The notes beneath the pieces were generated by a model. That model saw nothing but the letters and a program-made list of their open reading frames with translations. It was not told the DNA's origin and made no database searches. DNA of 64,000 nucleotides from Pseudomonas matsuisoli. Its GTDB lineage: Bacteria > Pseudomonadota > Gammaproteobacteria > Pseudomonadales > Pseudomonadaceae. The translations under genes and the position numbers were made by a program. The stretch is from assembly GCF_014647635.1 (NCBI RefSeq), contig NZ_BMPO01000004.1, positions 124,001-188,000 of the forward strand, given 5' to 3'. How positions within the stretch are numbered: the first letter of the stretch is position 1; every line of letters starts with the position of its first letter. This document shows, in pieces, positions 1 to 8,280 of the stretch.

Positions 1-256
1 GCTTATCACGGATGAGCCGGGAACCACCCGATGCGTTTACCTGGCTTCGGTTACCCAATGTTGCTCATGGGGCCTTGGGCCTCGCGAACAAGTTGGTCCT
101 ATATATATTCGATTTAACTATTTTCGCTTTTTGTTATTCCCCAATAACGTAGTCGCACCGGACCACCGGACATCGCTTTCTCCTAATCAGCCGATGGTCG
201 GTGGTTCCCATTTCTTGCGAGAACGCCCGGCCTCCTTGTTTTCCGAGAGGTCCGAC
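1..256. promoter_or_regulatory. Leader and promoter region of the sfnB-type operon
   Basis: No gene was recognised here. The region is AT-rich around positions 100-150, unlike the GC-rich coding sequence, and has a small perfect inverted repeat, GTTATT at 133-138 and AATAAC at 143-148. A purine-rich GAGAGG at 245-250 sits six bases before the GTG at 257 and serves as its ribosome binding site. Genes of this family in Pseudomonas putida are known to be controlled by the sigma-54 activator SfnR, but I could not find a convincing -24/-12 element. Confidence 0.4.
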
Positions 257-1492
257 GTGACGTCATCTCCCACCGACACCGGGCAGGACATCGCCCCCGC
301 GCGATATCCCGCCCACGTCATCAGTAGCGATGCCGAAGCCATACAGGTTGCACGCGCCTTTGCCGAACACGCTGCCAAGGATGCGGCACTGCGCGACCGC
401 AAACGCCTGCTGCCCTGGGCGGAACTTGAGCGTTTCACTGCCAGCGGCCTGGGCAGCATTTCCATTCCCAAAGTTTACGGCGGCCCCGGCGTCAGCAACG
501 CCACCATCGCCGAGGTTTTCCGCATCATCTGCACCGCCGACCCGGCGCTGGGGCAGATTCCGCAGAATCATTTTGGTGTGATCAGCGTATTGATCCACGC
601 CGCCGATGAAGATCAGAAACGCCGCCTGTTCCAAAGCGTGCTCGACGGCGCGCGCATCGGAAACGCCGGGCCTGAACGCGGCACTCGCCATACATTGGAA
701 ATCAACGCGCGTGCCATCCGCAAGGGCGACGGTAGCTACCGAGTCAGCGGTGCGAAGTTCTATTCCACCGGCGCCCTGTTCGCGCACTGGATCACGGCCA
801 AGGCGGTGGACGACGATGGCAACGTCGTCATGGCGTTCATTCCACGTGGAACATCGGGCTTGCGCATCATCGATGACTGGTCGGGTATCGGCCAACGGAC
901 CACGGCCAGTGGCACGGTGCTGTTGAACGACGTACCGGTCGCCGCCGAAAACATCGTCCAAAGCGGGCAACTGGCCGGAAGGCCGAGCCTGCAAGGGTCA
1001 TTTTCGCAGCTGATACAGGCCGCGATCGACGCCGGAATCGCCCACGCTGCCGTAGCGGACACCATCGACTTCGTGCGCCAGCGCTCACGTCCCTGGGCCG
1101 ATGCAGCAGTGAATGAGGCGCGGCTAGAGCCCTACATCATCGCTGAAGTCGGCAAGCTCAAACTCGAACTGCATGCGGCCGAAGCGTTGCTCGACCGCGC
1201 GGCGCGTACGCTGGATGCCATTAATGCAGGTCCGTTGGACGACGACGCGGCGGCGCGCGCCTCGATTGCCGTCGCCGAGGCCAAGGTGCTGACCACCGAA
1301 ATCGCTCTGCTGGCCAGCGAGAAGCTGTTCGAACTGGCCGGGAGCCGCGCGACGCTGGCCGAGTTCAACCTCGATCGTCACTGGCGCAACGCACGTACCC
1401 ACACGCTGCATGACCCTGTGCGCTGGAAGGTCCACGCCGTCGGCCATTACCACCTCAATGGCGTGCGTCCAGCGCGCCACTCCTGGATCTGA
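257..1492 (+). CDS. sfnB: SfnB-family FMNH2-type sulfur acquisition oxidoreductase (first copy)
   Basis: This 411-residue protein has the acyl-CoA dehydrogenase fold (N-terminal helical, central beta and C-terminal helical domains) and resembles the SfnB/DszC group of reduced-flavin monooxygenases used to obtain sulfur from sulfones and other organosulfur compounds. Family-type segments are LGQIPQNHFG, the flavin-region FYSTGALFAHW, and the C-terminal HWRNARTHTLHDPVRWK. I chose the GTG at 257 because GAGAGG lies six bases upstream. A TTG-initiated extension to 131 would add 42 residues unlike the family. It is followed after three bases by a paralogue, then a flavin monooxygenase and a MetQ-like gene, which supports an organosulfur role. 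The exact substrate cannot be read from sequence. Confidence 0.85.
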   Translation: MTSSPTDTGQDIAPARYPAHVISSDAEAIQVARAFAEHAAKDAALRDRKRLLPWAELERFTASGLGSISIPKVYGGPGVSNATIAEVFRIICTADPALGQIPQNHFGVISVLIHAADEDQKRRLFQSVLDGARIGNAGPERGTRHTLEINARAIRKGDGSYRVSGAKFYSTGALFAHWITAKAVDDDGNVVMAFIPRGTSGLRIIDDWSGIGQRTTASGTVLLNDVPVAAENIVQSGQLAGRPSLQGSFSQLIQAAIDAGIAHAAVADTIDFVRQRSRPWADAAVNEARLEPYIIAEVGKLKLELHAAEALLDRAARTLDAINAGPLDDDAAARASIAVAEAKVLTTEIALLASEKLFELAGSRATLAEFNLDRHWRNARTHTLHDPVRWKVHAVGHYHLNGVRPARHSWI

Positions 1493-1495
1493 GCC

Positions 1496-2707
1496 ATGAC
1501 TGCTTCCCTCAACGTAACGCCGCGCCAGACTGCGGCCATCCTCGACAATGATGCGCAGGCGCTGGCAACGGTCGAGGCCCTGGCTGCCGACTTCGCCAAA
1601 GACGCCATCGCACGCGACCGGGACCGCCGACTGCCATTCGCCGAACTCGACCGGCTCGCAGCCTCCGGTCTGCTGGCCATTACCGTGCCGCGCGAGTTCG
1701 GCGGTGCCGATGTGTCGAGTGCCACGCTGGCGAAAGTCATCGCCCGCCTGGCCGCTGCAGACGGCTCGCTCGGGCAGATTCCACAAAACCATTTCTATGC
1801 GCTCGAAGTGCTACGCGTGAATGGCACCCGCGCTCAGCAGGAACGGTTATTCGCCGAGGCGCTATCGGGCGTCCGCTTCGGCAACGCGCTGGCAGAAATC
1901 GGCACCAAGACGTCACAGATCCGCACGACCTCGATCACGCCCGACGGCAACGGCTATCGCATCAATGGCCGCAAGTTCTATTCGACCGGCGCGCTCTACG
2001 CACAGCGCATTCCAACCGGCGTCATGGCGGAAGACGGCAAGCAATACATGGCGTTTGCCAAGCGCGACACCGAGGGCTTGACGATCATCGACGACTGGTC
2101 CGGCTTCGGCCAACGGACCACGGGCAGCGGTTCGGTGGTGTTCGAGAATGTCTATGTCGATGCCGACGATGTCGTGCCTTTCCAGGCCTCGTTCGAACGC
2201 CCGACCAGGGTTGGCCCGTTCGCTCAGATCCTGCACGCGGCCATCGATACCGGTATCGCCCGCGGCGCCTACGACGATGCCGTGCATTTCGTCCGCCATC
2301 ACGCCCGCCCCTGGCCGGACTCCGGCATCGAGAAGGCGAGTGACGACCCGCTCACCATCAGCGAAATCGGTCGCCTCGCGATTCGACTGCACGCTGCCGA
2401 GGCGTTGCTCGAACGTGCCGGTGCGCATCTGGATATCGCACGCGGCGCGCCAGATGCTCATAGCGTCGCCGCCGCCTCACTGGCCGTCGCTGAGGCCCGC
2501 GCCCTGAGTACGGAAGTATCCCTGGCAGCCGGCAGCAAGCTGATCGAACTGGGCGGCGCTCGCGCGTCACTCGCCGAACACGGCCTCGACCGTCATTGGC
2601 GCAATGCCCGCACCCACACGCTCCATGATCCGGTGCGCTGGAAGTACCACGCCATCGGTAACTACTACCTCAACGACGTGCTGCCGCCGCGCAAGGGGTA
2701 CATCTGA
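1496..2707 (+). CDS. sfnB: SfnB-family sulfur acquisition oxidoreductase (second copy)
   Basis: A 403-residue paralogue of the preceding gene, colinear over its whole length, sharing LGQIPQNHF, KFYSTGALYAQ and HWRNARTHTLHDPVRWKYH. It has the acyl-CoA dehydrogenase/DszC-like fold and is expected to be a flavin-dependent oxygenase or desulfurisation enzyme in the cytoplasm. The ATG is three bases after the stop of the first copy. Its own stop overlaps the next ATG by one base (TGATG at 2705-2709), so the three genes are probably translated as a coupled unit. Tandem duplication followed by substrate divergence is an inference. Confidence 0.85.
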   Translation: MTASLNVTPRQTAAILDNDAQALATVEALAADFAKDAIARDRDRRLPFAELDRLAASGLLAITVPREFGGADVSSATLAKVIARLAAADGSLGQIPQNHFYALEVLRVNGTRAQQERLFAEALSGVRFGNALAEIGTKTSQIRTTSITPDGNGYRINGRKFYSTGALYAQRIPTGVMAEDGKQYMAFAKRDTEGLTIIDDWSGFGQRTTGSGSVVFENVYVDADDVVPFQASFERPTRVGPFAQILHAAIDTGIARGAYDDAVHFVRHHARPWPDSGIEKASDDPLTISEIGRLAIRLHAAEALLERAGAHLDIARGAPDAHSVAAASLAVAEARALSTEVSLAAGSKLIELGGARASLAEHGLDRHWRNARTHTLHDPVRWKYHAIGNYYLNDVLPPRKGYI

Positions 2708-4104
2708 TGCCTGCGTCTTCCAAACAGATTCTGCTCAACGCCTTCAACATGAATTGCGTGGGCCACATCAACCATGGACTGTGGACGCACCCGCGCGACC
2801 GCTCCACCGAATACAAGACCCTCGACTACTGGACGGATCTGGCGAAACTGCTGGAGCGCGGCCTGTTCGACGGTCTGTTCCTGGCGGACATCGTCGGGGT
2901 CTACGACGTCTATGGCGACGGTATCGACCTTACGCTAAAGGAAAGCATCCAGCTTCCCGTCAACGACCCGCTTCTGCTGGTCTCAGCCATGGCGGGCGCC
3001 ACCCGCCATCTGGGCTTCGGGCTGACCGCCAACCTCAGTTATGAAACGCCGTATCTGTTCGCCCGGCGCATGTCGACGCTGGATCACCTGACCCGCGGGC
3101 GCGTGGGCTGGAACATCGTGACGGGGTATCTGGAAAGCGCAGCACGCGCGATGGGCCGACCGAACCAGGTCGATCACGACCGCCGCTATGACCAGGCCGA
3201 TGAATACCTTGAAGTCATGTACAAGCTCTGGGAAGGCAGCTGGGAGGACGGCGCCGTAATGGAAGATCGCGGGCAGCGGCTCTATGCCCAGCCGGGCAAG
3301 GTGCACAAGGTGCGTCACCAGGGCGAGTTCTATCAGGTCGACGGCTACCACCTCTGCGAGCCCTCACCGCAACGAACGCCCGTGCTGTTCCAGGCCGGCT
3401 CGTCGGCGCGCGGCCTGCGCTTCGCCGGGAGACATGCCGAGTGCGTGTTCATCTCCGGACAGAACAAAGCGGCGACCACCCGCCAAGTCGAGGCTATTCG
3501 TAATGCTGCTCGCGAAGCGGGCCGCGATCCGAACGCGATCAAAGTGTTCATGGGCATCAGCGTCATCACCGCAGCCACTGAGGCGGAAGCGCGCGACAAG
3601 CATGCGGAGTACCTGCGCTATGCGAGCCCTGAAGCCGGTCTCGCGCACTATGCCGCCTCCACGGGGATCGACCTGTCGCGTTATGAACTCGATGAGCCCA
3701 TTCGCTACGAGAAGAACAACGCCATCGAGTCCGCCGTGAAAACGCTCACCCGGAACAACGACTGGACCGTGCGCCGCATCCTGCAAGAGAACGCGCTGGG
3801 TGGCCGCTACCCGGCACTCGTTGGCTCGCCGGTGCAAGTCGCCGACGCGCTGCAGAGCTGGGTCGAGGAGACCGGTCTCGATGGCTTCAACCTGACACGC
3901 ATCGTCACCCCGGAAAGCTACGCAGACTTCATCGACCACGTGATCCCGGAACTGCAAAGCCGCGGCCTGTACAAGACGGAGTACGCCGAAGGCACGCTGC
4001 GTAACAAGCTGTTCGATGCAGGAGATCGGCTGCCGGCGAGCCATGTCGGTGCGGATTACCGGGCTTTGACGCGAGGATTACCGGCACGGGAGCAACAGGC
4101 ATGA
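2707..4104 (+). CDS. LLM-class flavin-dependent monooxygenase (NtaA/SnaA/DszA/SoxA type)
   Basis: A 465-residue bacterial luciferase-like monooxygenase of the two-component type that uses FMNH2 supplied by a separate reductase. Diagnostic stretches are NCVGHINHGLW near the start, the segment GRVGWNIVTGYLESAAR around residues 135-150, and VLFQAGSSARGLRFAGRHAECVF around 225-250. Relatives cleave dibenzothiophene sulfone, nitrilotriacetate or alkanesulfonates. Beside two SfnB copies and a MetQ-like lipoprotein, C-S bond cleavage during sulfate starvation is the likeliest role. No flavin reductase gene is in the cluster, so the FMNH2 must come from elsewhere. Confidence 0.88.
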   Translation: MPASSKQILLNAFNMNCVGHINHGLWTHPRDRSTEYKTLDYWTDLAKLLERGLFDGLFLADIVGVYDVYGDGIDLTLKESIQLPVNDPLLLVSAMAGATRHLGFGLTANLSYETPYLFARRMSTLDHLTRGRVGWNIVTGYLESAARAMGRPNQVDHDRRYDQADEYLEVMYKLWEGSWEDGAVMEDRGQRLYAQPGKVHKVRHQGEFYQVDGYHLCEPSPQRTPVLFQAGSSARGLRFAGRHAECVFISGQNKAATTRQVEAIRNAAREAGRDPNAIKVFMGISVITAATEAEARDKHAEYLRYASPEAGLAHYAASTGIDLSRYELDEPIRYEKNNAIESAVKTLTRNNDWTVRRILQENALGGRYPALVGSPVQVADALQSWVEETGLDGFNLTRIVTPESYADFIDHVIPELQSRGLYKTEYAEGTLRNKLFDAGDRLPASHVGADYRALTRGLPAREQQA

Positions 4105-4123
4105 CCAACAACACGTTCGTAGG

Positions 4124-4278
4124 GTGGATGGCCAAAGCCATCCACGCGGGCGGTACAGATCTTTGCCCGCCGAACAACGGTATCGCCTGAGCACCCCACA
4201 GCTTCGTAGCCCGGGTGAAAACCCTGGAATGGCCAATCGAACAACACACCCTACGCGGGTTTTACCCGCCCTACGTCC
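4124..4278. repeat. GTAGGG-type palindromic intergenic repeats
   Basis: A 9-bp hairpin, GTGGATGGC at 4124-4132 and GCCATCCAC at 4137-4145, directly follows the monooxygenase stop. A second pair of related arms ends with GCGGGTTTTACCCGCCCTACG (about 4256-4277). The GTAGGG/CCCTAC ends recur at 5204, 49297 and 52988. The repeat lies between a probable operon and its MetQ-like distal gene, so it may modulate termination or mRNA stability. Confidence 0.6.
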
Positions 4279-4298
4279 AGCACCAGAAGGATCTTCCC

Positions 4299-5111
4299 AT
4301 GCAGTACCTCTCGCTCACGGGCCATGGCTGGCTCAAACCACTGGCTTTCTCAGCGCTTGTGGGACTTACCGGCATCGCGCAGGCCGCTCCGCTCAAGATA
4401 GGCACCACCGCCGCATTCGCGCCTCCTTTGGAGGTCGCTGTCGAGGAGGCGAAGAAGCAAGGGCTCGAGGTTGAGCTCGTTGAGTTCAGCGACTGGATCG
4501 CGCCCAACTCCAGCCTGGCCAACAAGGACATCGACGCCAACTACTACCAGCACACTCCCTTCCTGGAAAACGCCAACAAGACCGCCGGCTACGACCTGGT
4601 AGCGGTCAAGCCCGGAATCATCAATAACGTCGGCCTGTACTCCAAGAAGTACAAAAGCTTCGAAGCATTGCCGGATGGCGCGCGCGTCGCCATCGCCAAC
4701 GACGCCATCAACGGCGGTCGTGGCCTGCAACTATTGCAGAAAGCGGGACTGATCACGCTGACGCCCGGCGTCGGCTACCGCGCGACGCTGAACGACATCA
4801 CGGATAACCCGAAGGATCTCGAGATCGTCGAGCTCGAAGCTGTACAGCTGGCCCGCTCGTTGGACGACGTCGATCTTGCCCAGGGCTATCCGCACTACAT
4901 CCGCCTGGCAAAAACGATCGATCCGAAATCCGCCCTGCTGTTCGATGGCGTCGACAACCCCGAGTACATCATCCAGTTCGTCGCCCGCCCGGATAAAAAG
5001 GACGACCCGCAGCTGTTGAAATTCATCGACGTCTACCAGCACTCGCCCGCCGTTCGTAAGGCGCTAGATGATGCACACGGCAAGCTGTATCAGCCAGGGT
5101 GGAAGGAGTAA
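4299..5111 (+). CDS. MetQ/NlpA-family substrate-binding protein (orphan)
   Basis: A 270-residue periplasmic binding protein of the MetQ/NlpA (lipoprotein 9) family. It has an N-terminal signal sequence ending near GIAQAAP, then PLKIGTTAAFAPPLE, the loop DIDANYYQHTPFLENAN, and DAINGGRGLQLLQKAG. The methionine at 4299 was chosen because AGAAGG sits eight bases upstream and a signal peptide follows directly. There is no lipobox cysteine at the expected place, so it may be a soluble periplasmic form. No ATPase or permease adjoins it; it may share MetNI encoded at 7.6-9.4 kb. The ligand is probably a sulfur compound other than methionine, by context. Confidence 0.85.
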   Translation: MQYLSLTGHGWLKPLAFSALVGLTGIAQAAPLKIGTTAAFAPPLEVAVEEAKKQGLEVELVEFSDWIAPNSSLANKDIDANYYQHTPFLENANKTAGYDLVAVKPGIINNVGLYSKKYKSFEALPDGARVAIANDAINGGRGLQLLQKAGLITLTPGVGYRATLNDITDNPKDLEIVELEAVQLARSLDDVDLAQGYPHYIRLAKTIDPKSALLFDGVDNPEYIIQFVARPDKKDDPQLLKFIDVYQHSPAVRKALDDAHGKLYQPGWKE

Positions 5112-5203
5112 CACCAGAACGCATACGCGGGTTTCACCCTCCCTACGGACGTACGCCTGTAGAGCGGGCAAAATCCGCACAATTTCGGCACGGCGTAATG
5201 ACC

Positions 5204-5237
5204 GTAGGGTGGATAACGGCAACGCCTTATCCACGTA
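5204..5237. repeat. GTAGGG-type hairpin repeat
   Basis: GTGGATAA at 5209-5216 pairs with TTATCCAC at 5227-5234 and begins with the GTAGGG motif seen in the 4.1-kb element. It lies between the convergent MetQ-like gene and gntP and could act as a two-way transcriptional boundary. Confidence 0.55.
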
Positions 5238-5269
5238 TCGCCGCAACCCTATGCGTGGGCCAACCGACC

Positions 5270-6646
5270 CTAAAGCAACAAGCTGCCAATCACCGCCAGC
5301 ACGAACGCGATCCCGCCGAGCAATGTCTCCATTACGGTCCAGGTCTTGAGCGTCGTCTTCTCGTCCATTTCCAGGAACCGGCTCACGAGCCAGAATCCGG
5401 AGTCGTTCACATGGGACAGAACCGTCGCGCCACCCGCAATCGCCACCACGATAAAGCACAGGTCGAACGCGCTTAGCCCTGTGGTCGCGGCAACGGTCGG
5501 CGCCATCAACGCCGCAGCGGTACTCAAAGCAACGGTCGCCGAGCCTTGCGCAACGCGTAGCGCCGCCGAAATCACGAAGGCTGCAACGATCACAGGCATG
5601 CCCGTATCCGACAGCAAGCCGGCAAGCGCATCGCCAATGCCGCTGGTGCGCAACACACCCCCGAACATGCCCCCCGCGCCCGTCACCAAAACGATCGAAC
5701 AGATGGGCCCCAATGCGCCTTCGCACACCTTCTCCAGATGCTGACGGCTGTAGCGGCCGCTGAACGCCAGCAACGCGAACAACACGGTGATAAGTAGCGC
5801 GACGGGCGTTTTCCCGATCATTCGCAGGATTTGCACGAGATCGTTGTCGGCACCTACCGCCCCCATGACCGTAAGCGTGTTAAGACCTGTTTCGAGGAAG
5901 ATGAGCCCGAGCGGCAGCAACAGAATGAGCAGTACCAGCCCGAAGCGCGGTGGCGGTATGGAAGGATCGCGGGCGACGTCTGTCAGGAAGGTTGATGGCA
6001 ACTTCAGGTCGAAGCGCTTCCCCGCCCAGACCCCAAACAGATAGCCGCCGATGTACCAGGTTGGTAGGGCGATGATCGTGCCGATAATGACCAGCATGCC
6101 GATGTTCGCACCGAGGATATCCGCCGCCGCGACCGGGCCAGGGTGTGGCGGTACCAGCGCGTGCATCGCAGCAAATGCGCCAGCGGCGGGCAAGGCATAG
6201 CGCAAGGTTGAGCCACCGAAGCGTTTGGCCACGCTGAAGATGATCGGCAGCATCACCACGAGACCGGCATCGAAGAAGATCGGAAAGCCGAACAACAGCG
6301 ATGCCACCCCCAGCGCAAACGGCGCGCGGGCTTCGCCAAATTTACCGATTAAGGTATCGGCCAGGACCTGCGCGCCGCCCGTAACCTCCAGCAACCGGCC
6401 GATCATCGCGCCCAGCCCGACGAGCAACGCGACCGAGGCCAGCGTATTGCCGAACCCGGTCAATAGCGTCGGTACGATCTTGTCGTAGGGAATCTGTGTG
6501 GCAAGAGCGGTCAGGATGCTCACCAGGACCAGCGCCAGAAAGGCATGGATCCTGAAACGCATGATCAACAGCAGGAGCAGCGCGACGGCGCCAGCTGCGA
6601 TGAGTAACAACGCCGTCGCACCGGGCGTGGTGGCCAGTTCGTTCAT
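5270..6646 (-). CDS. gntP: Gluconate:H+ symporter, GntP family
   Basis: A 458-residue inner-membrane permease with about 12-14 hydrophobic segments and GntP-family signatures: FGFPIFFDAGLVVMLPI near residue 115, ALVPPHPGPVAAADILG near 160, and GSATVALSTAAALMAP near 365. It imports gluconate or a related aldonate with protons. GAGG lies seven bases before the ATG. It is 51 bases downstream of gluconokinase on the same strand, giving a kinase-transporter operon for gluconate uptake and phosphorylation into the Entner-Doudoroff pathway. The pair is embedded among sulfur-uptake genes, and I see no functional link to them. Confidence 0.9.
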   Translation of the reverse strand: MNELATTPGATALLLIAAGAVALLLLLIMRFRIHAFLALVLVSILTALATQIPYDKIVPTLLTGFGNTLASVALLVGLGAMIGRLLEVTGGAQVLADTLIGKFGEARAPFALGVASLLFGFPIFFDAGLVVMLPIIFSVAKRFGGSTLRYALPAAGAFAAMHALVPPHPGPVAAADILGANIGMLVIIGTIIALPTWYIGGYLFGVWAGKRFDLKLPSTFLTDVARDPSIPPPRFGLVLLILLLPLGLIFLETGLNTLTVMGAVGADNDLVQILRMIGKTPVALLITVLFALLAFSGRYSRQHLEKVCEGALGPICSIVLVTGAGGMFGGVLRTSGIGDALAGLLSDTGMPVIVAAFVISAALRVAQGSATVALSTAAALMAPTVAATTGLSAFDLCFIVVAIAGGATVLSHVNDSGFWLVSRFLEMDEKTTLKTWTVMETLLGGIAFVLAVIGSLLL

Positions 6647-6697
6647 GGGTCTGCCTCTTTATTGTTGTGGTTGAGGAGAACGCGAAATTCTAGTCGT

Positions 6698-7231
6698 TCA
6701 AGCCCGCCGAACGTGGGGCTGAGGGTGTCTCCACCATTCGGCAGTAAGCTGTCCAAGCCGATCTATTGGCAGGGTTGCATCCAATACCAACGTCTGCGGC
6801 TCACCGTTTGGTGGTTCGAGCGTCGCGAATTGGCTGTCGATCAGACTAGCGGGCATGAAATGGCCAGGTCGATTGGAGACTCGCTGCCCGGCCACCTCCC
6901 GGCTCAATTCGAGGAACACAAAACCAAGTCCAGGCACGGCGTAACGCAAACGCTCCCGGTATTGCCGTTTGAGCGCCGAGCATGGCATCACCGGGTGCTC
7001 TCCAGCGGCTACCGCAGCAGCCAGAACCTCGCCAAGCCGAGCAAGCCAGCCCGCGCGGTCGTCATCATCCAAAGGGATGCCTGCGCTCATCTTGGCGATG
7101 TTCTCGGCAGGGTGATATTGATCCCCTTCGATAAGCATGCCGCCGCTGTATCGCACGATCGCTTCACCGACCGAGCTTTTCCCGCAACCGGACACACCCA
7201 TCACGATAAGGGCCGGTATCAAAGTAGCCAT
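6698..7231 (-). CDS. gntK: Gluconokinase
   Basis: A 177-residue P-loop kinase with GVSGCGKSSVGEAI at the N terminus (Walker A). The family motifs GDQYHPAENIAKMSAGIPLDD and VMPCSALKRQYRERLR include the substrate-binding residues known for GntK. It phosphorylates D-gluconate to 6-phosphogluconate in the cytoplasm. The length matches the family (about 175 residues), and GGAGG sits five bases before the ATG. It is the first gene of a two-gene operon with gntP. No GntR or PtxS regulator adjoins it, so control must come from elsewhere. Confidence 0.92.
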   Translation of the reverse strand: MATLIPALIVMGVSGCGKSSVGEAIVRYSGGMLIEGDQYHPAENIAKMSAGIPLDDDDRAGWLARLGEVLAAAVAAGEHPVMPCSALKRQYRERLRYAVPGLGFVFLELSREVAGQRVSNRPGHFMPASLIDSQFATLEPPNGEPQTLVLDATLPIDRLGQLTAEWWRHPQPHVRRA

Positions 7232-7626
7232 GAAGACCTCCAGAAAAGATCACTCGCTCGTTGGACCTCAGGACATCCGTTACGAGCCGTGTGTCTTACA
7301 TCTCGTCGATGTTAGGCCTGAGTCCGGGTGGCAAAAACACAGACCAGGCGCAAGATTCTGGAGTTAACTCAAGTACGCCTTAGTGAACTTGGCAAATGGC
7401 AGAGCGGGTACCGCCTGGGCCGATGTCATCAGCACTGGACCTAAGGCGCGGCTGGCAACCATGGATACACGCTGAACAGCAGCGCTGCCGCCAAGACGAA
7501 GCAAGGTATTGGCCGTGAAGGTCTTAAAAAACGCCCGGACCGCCCGGCAAGTCGGCCCGAACGCTGAAGGAAAGAAGATGAACAGCGTCGTTACAAAGGT
7601 CGTGGGAGCGATCGGTAAACCGCCCC
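7232..7626. other. Intergenic region between metI and gntK; no gene recognised
   Basis: This stretch must hold the gntK promoter on its left. On the minus strand an open frame of about 100 codons runs from the metI tail to about 7367, but it has no credible start, passes through the probable metI terminator, and has no family resemblance. I treat it as non-coding. Confidence 0.5.
7526..7561 (-). terminator. Probable rho-independent terminator of metQNI
   Basis: Read on the minus strand, CGGGCC (complement of 7554-7559) pairs with GGTCCG (complement of 7536-7541) with one wobble pair. The T6 run opposite 7526-7531 follows after a short GC-rich spacer. It lies about 65 bases beyond the metI stop. 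Confidence 0.5.
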
Positions 7627-8280
7627 TTATCGCGCTCGCAAGAAATGTACGTAACGATCACCCGCGTACTGGATGCCACACACCAGCACGATGAGGATCG
7701 CGATCACCGCGAGCATCACGGTGGTGTCGTAACGCTGGTAGCCGTAGCGGATCGCCAAGTCCCCTAGCCCTCCTGCACCGATCGCACCGGCCATGGCCGA
7801 CGCACCGATCATGGCGACGATGGTGATGGTGAACCCGCCGATGATGCCCGGTAGCGCCTCTGGCAGCAGCACATTGAAGATGATGTGGCGCCGCTCGCAG
7901 CCGAGGGATTGCGCAGCCTCAATCACGCCGCCGCCCACTTCCCGGAGGCTGACCTCCGCGATGCGGGCGAAGAACGGCGTGGCGGACAAGGTGATCGGCA
8001 CCACGGCCGCCCAGACGCCAATCGTCGTACCCACCAGCAGGCGTGTCAGCGGGATCAGCGCTACCAGCAAAATGATGAACGGCGTCGCACGAAACGCGTT
8101 GATCACGCTGCCCAATACGCGGTTGAGCGTGGGCGCGGAGAAGATCGCGCCTCGCGCGGTGGTGACGAGGATCATCGCCAACGCGATACCCGCAAACCAG
8201 ACGATCGCCGCCGAAATCCCCACCATGGTCAGGGTATCGAGAAAGGCTTTCCACAGTGCTTTCAACATGAACTCAGACAT
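7627..8280 (-). CDS. metI: MetI-type methionine ABC transporter permease
   Basis: A 217-residue permease with about five membrane segments and the EAA-type coupling loop EAAQSLGCERRHIIFNVLLPEALPGI around residues 130-155. The typical MetI stretch GAIGAGGLGDLAIRYGYQRYD lies near the C terminus. It forms the membrane channel of the MetNIQ importer. The start overlaps the end of metN by eight bases, so translation is probably coupled. The context of sulfur-starvation genes allows substrates such as methionine sulfoxide or other organosulfur compounds as well as methionine. Confidence 0.9.
   Translation of the reverse strand: MSEFMLKALWKAFLDTLTMVGISAAIVWFAGIALAMILVTTARGAIFSAPTLNRVLGSVINAFRATPFIILLVALIPLTRLLVGTTIGVWAAVVPITLSATPFFARIAEVSLREVGGGVIEAAQSLGCERRHIIFNVLLPEALPGIIGGFTITIVAMIGASAMAGAIGAGGLGDLAIRYGYQRYDTTVMLAVIAILIVLVCGIQYAGDRYVHFLRAR

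Noticed and set aside
131-256. TTG-initiated extension of the first sfnB gene
   Set aside because: The added 42 residues are unlike the family, and GTG at 257 has a well-placed GAGAGG.
7367-7700. Open frame of about 100 codons on the minus strand after metI
   Set aside because: No credible start codon, no family resemblance, and it runs through the likely metI terminator.
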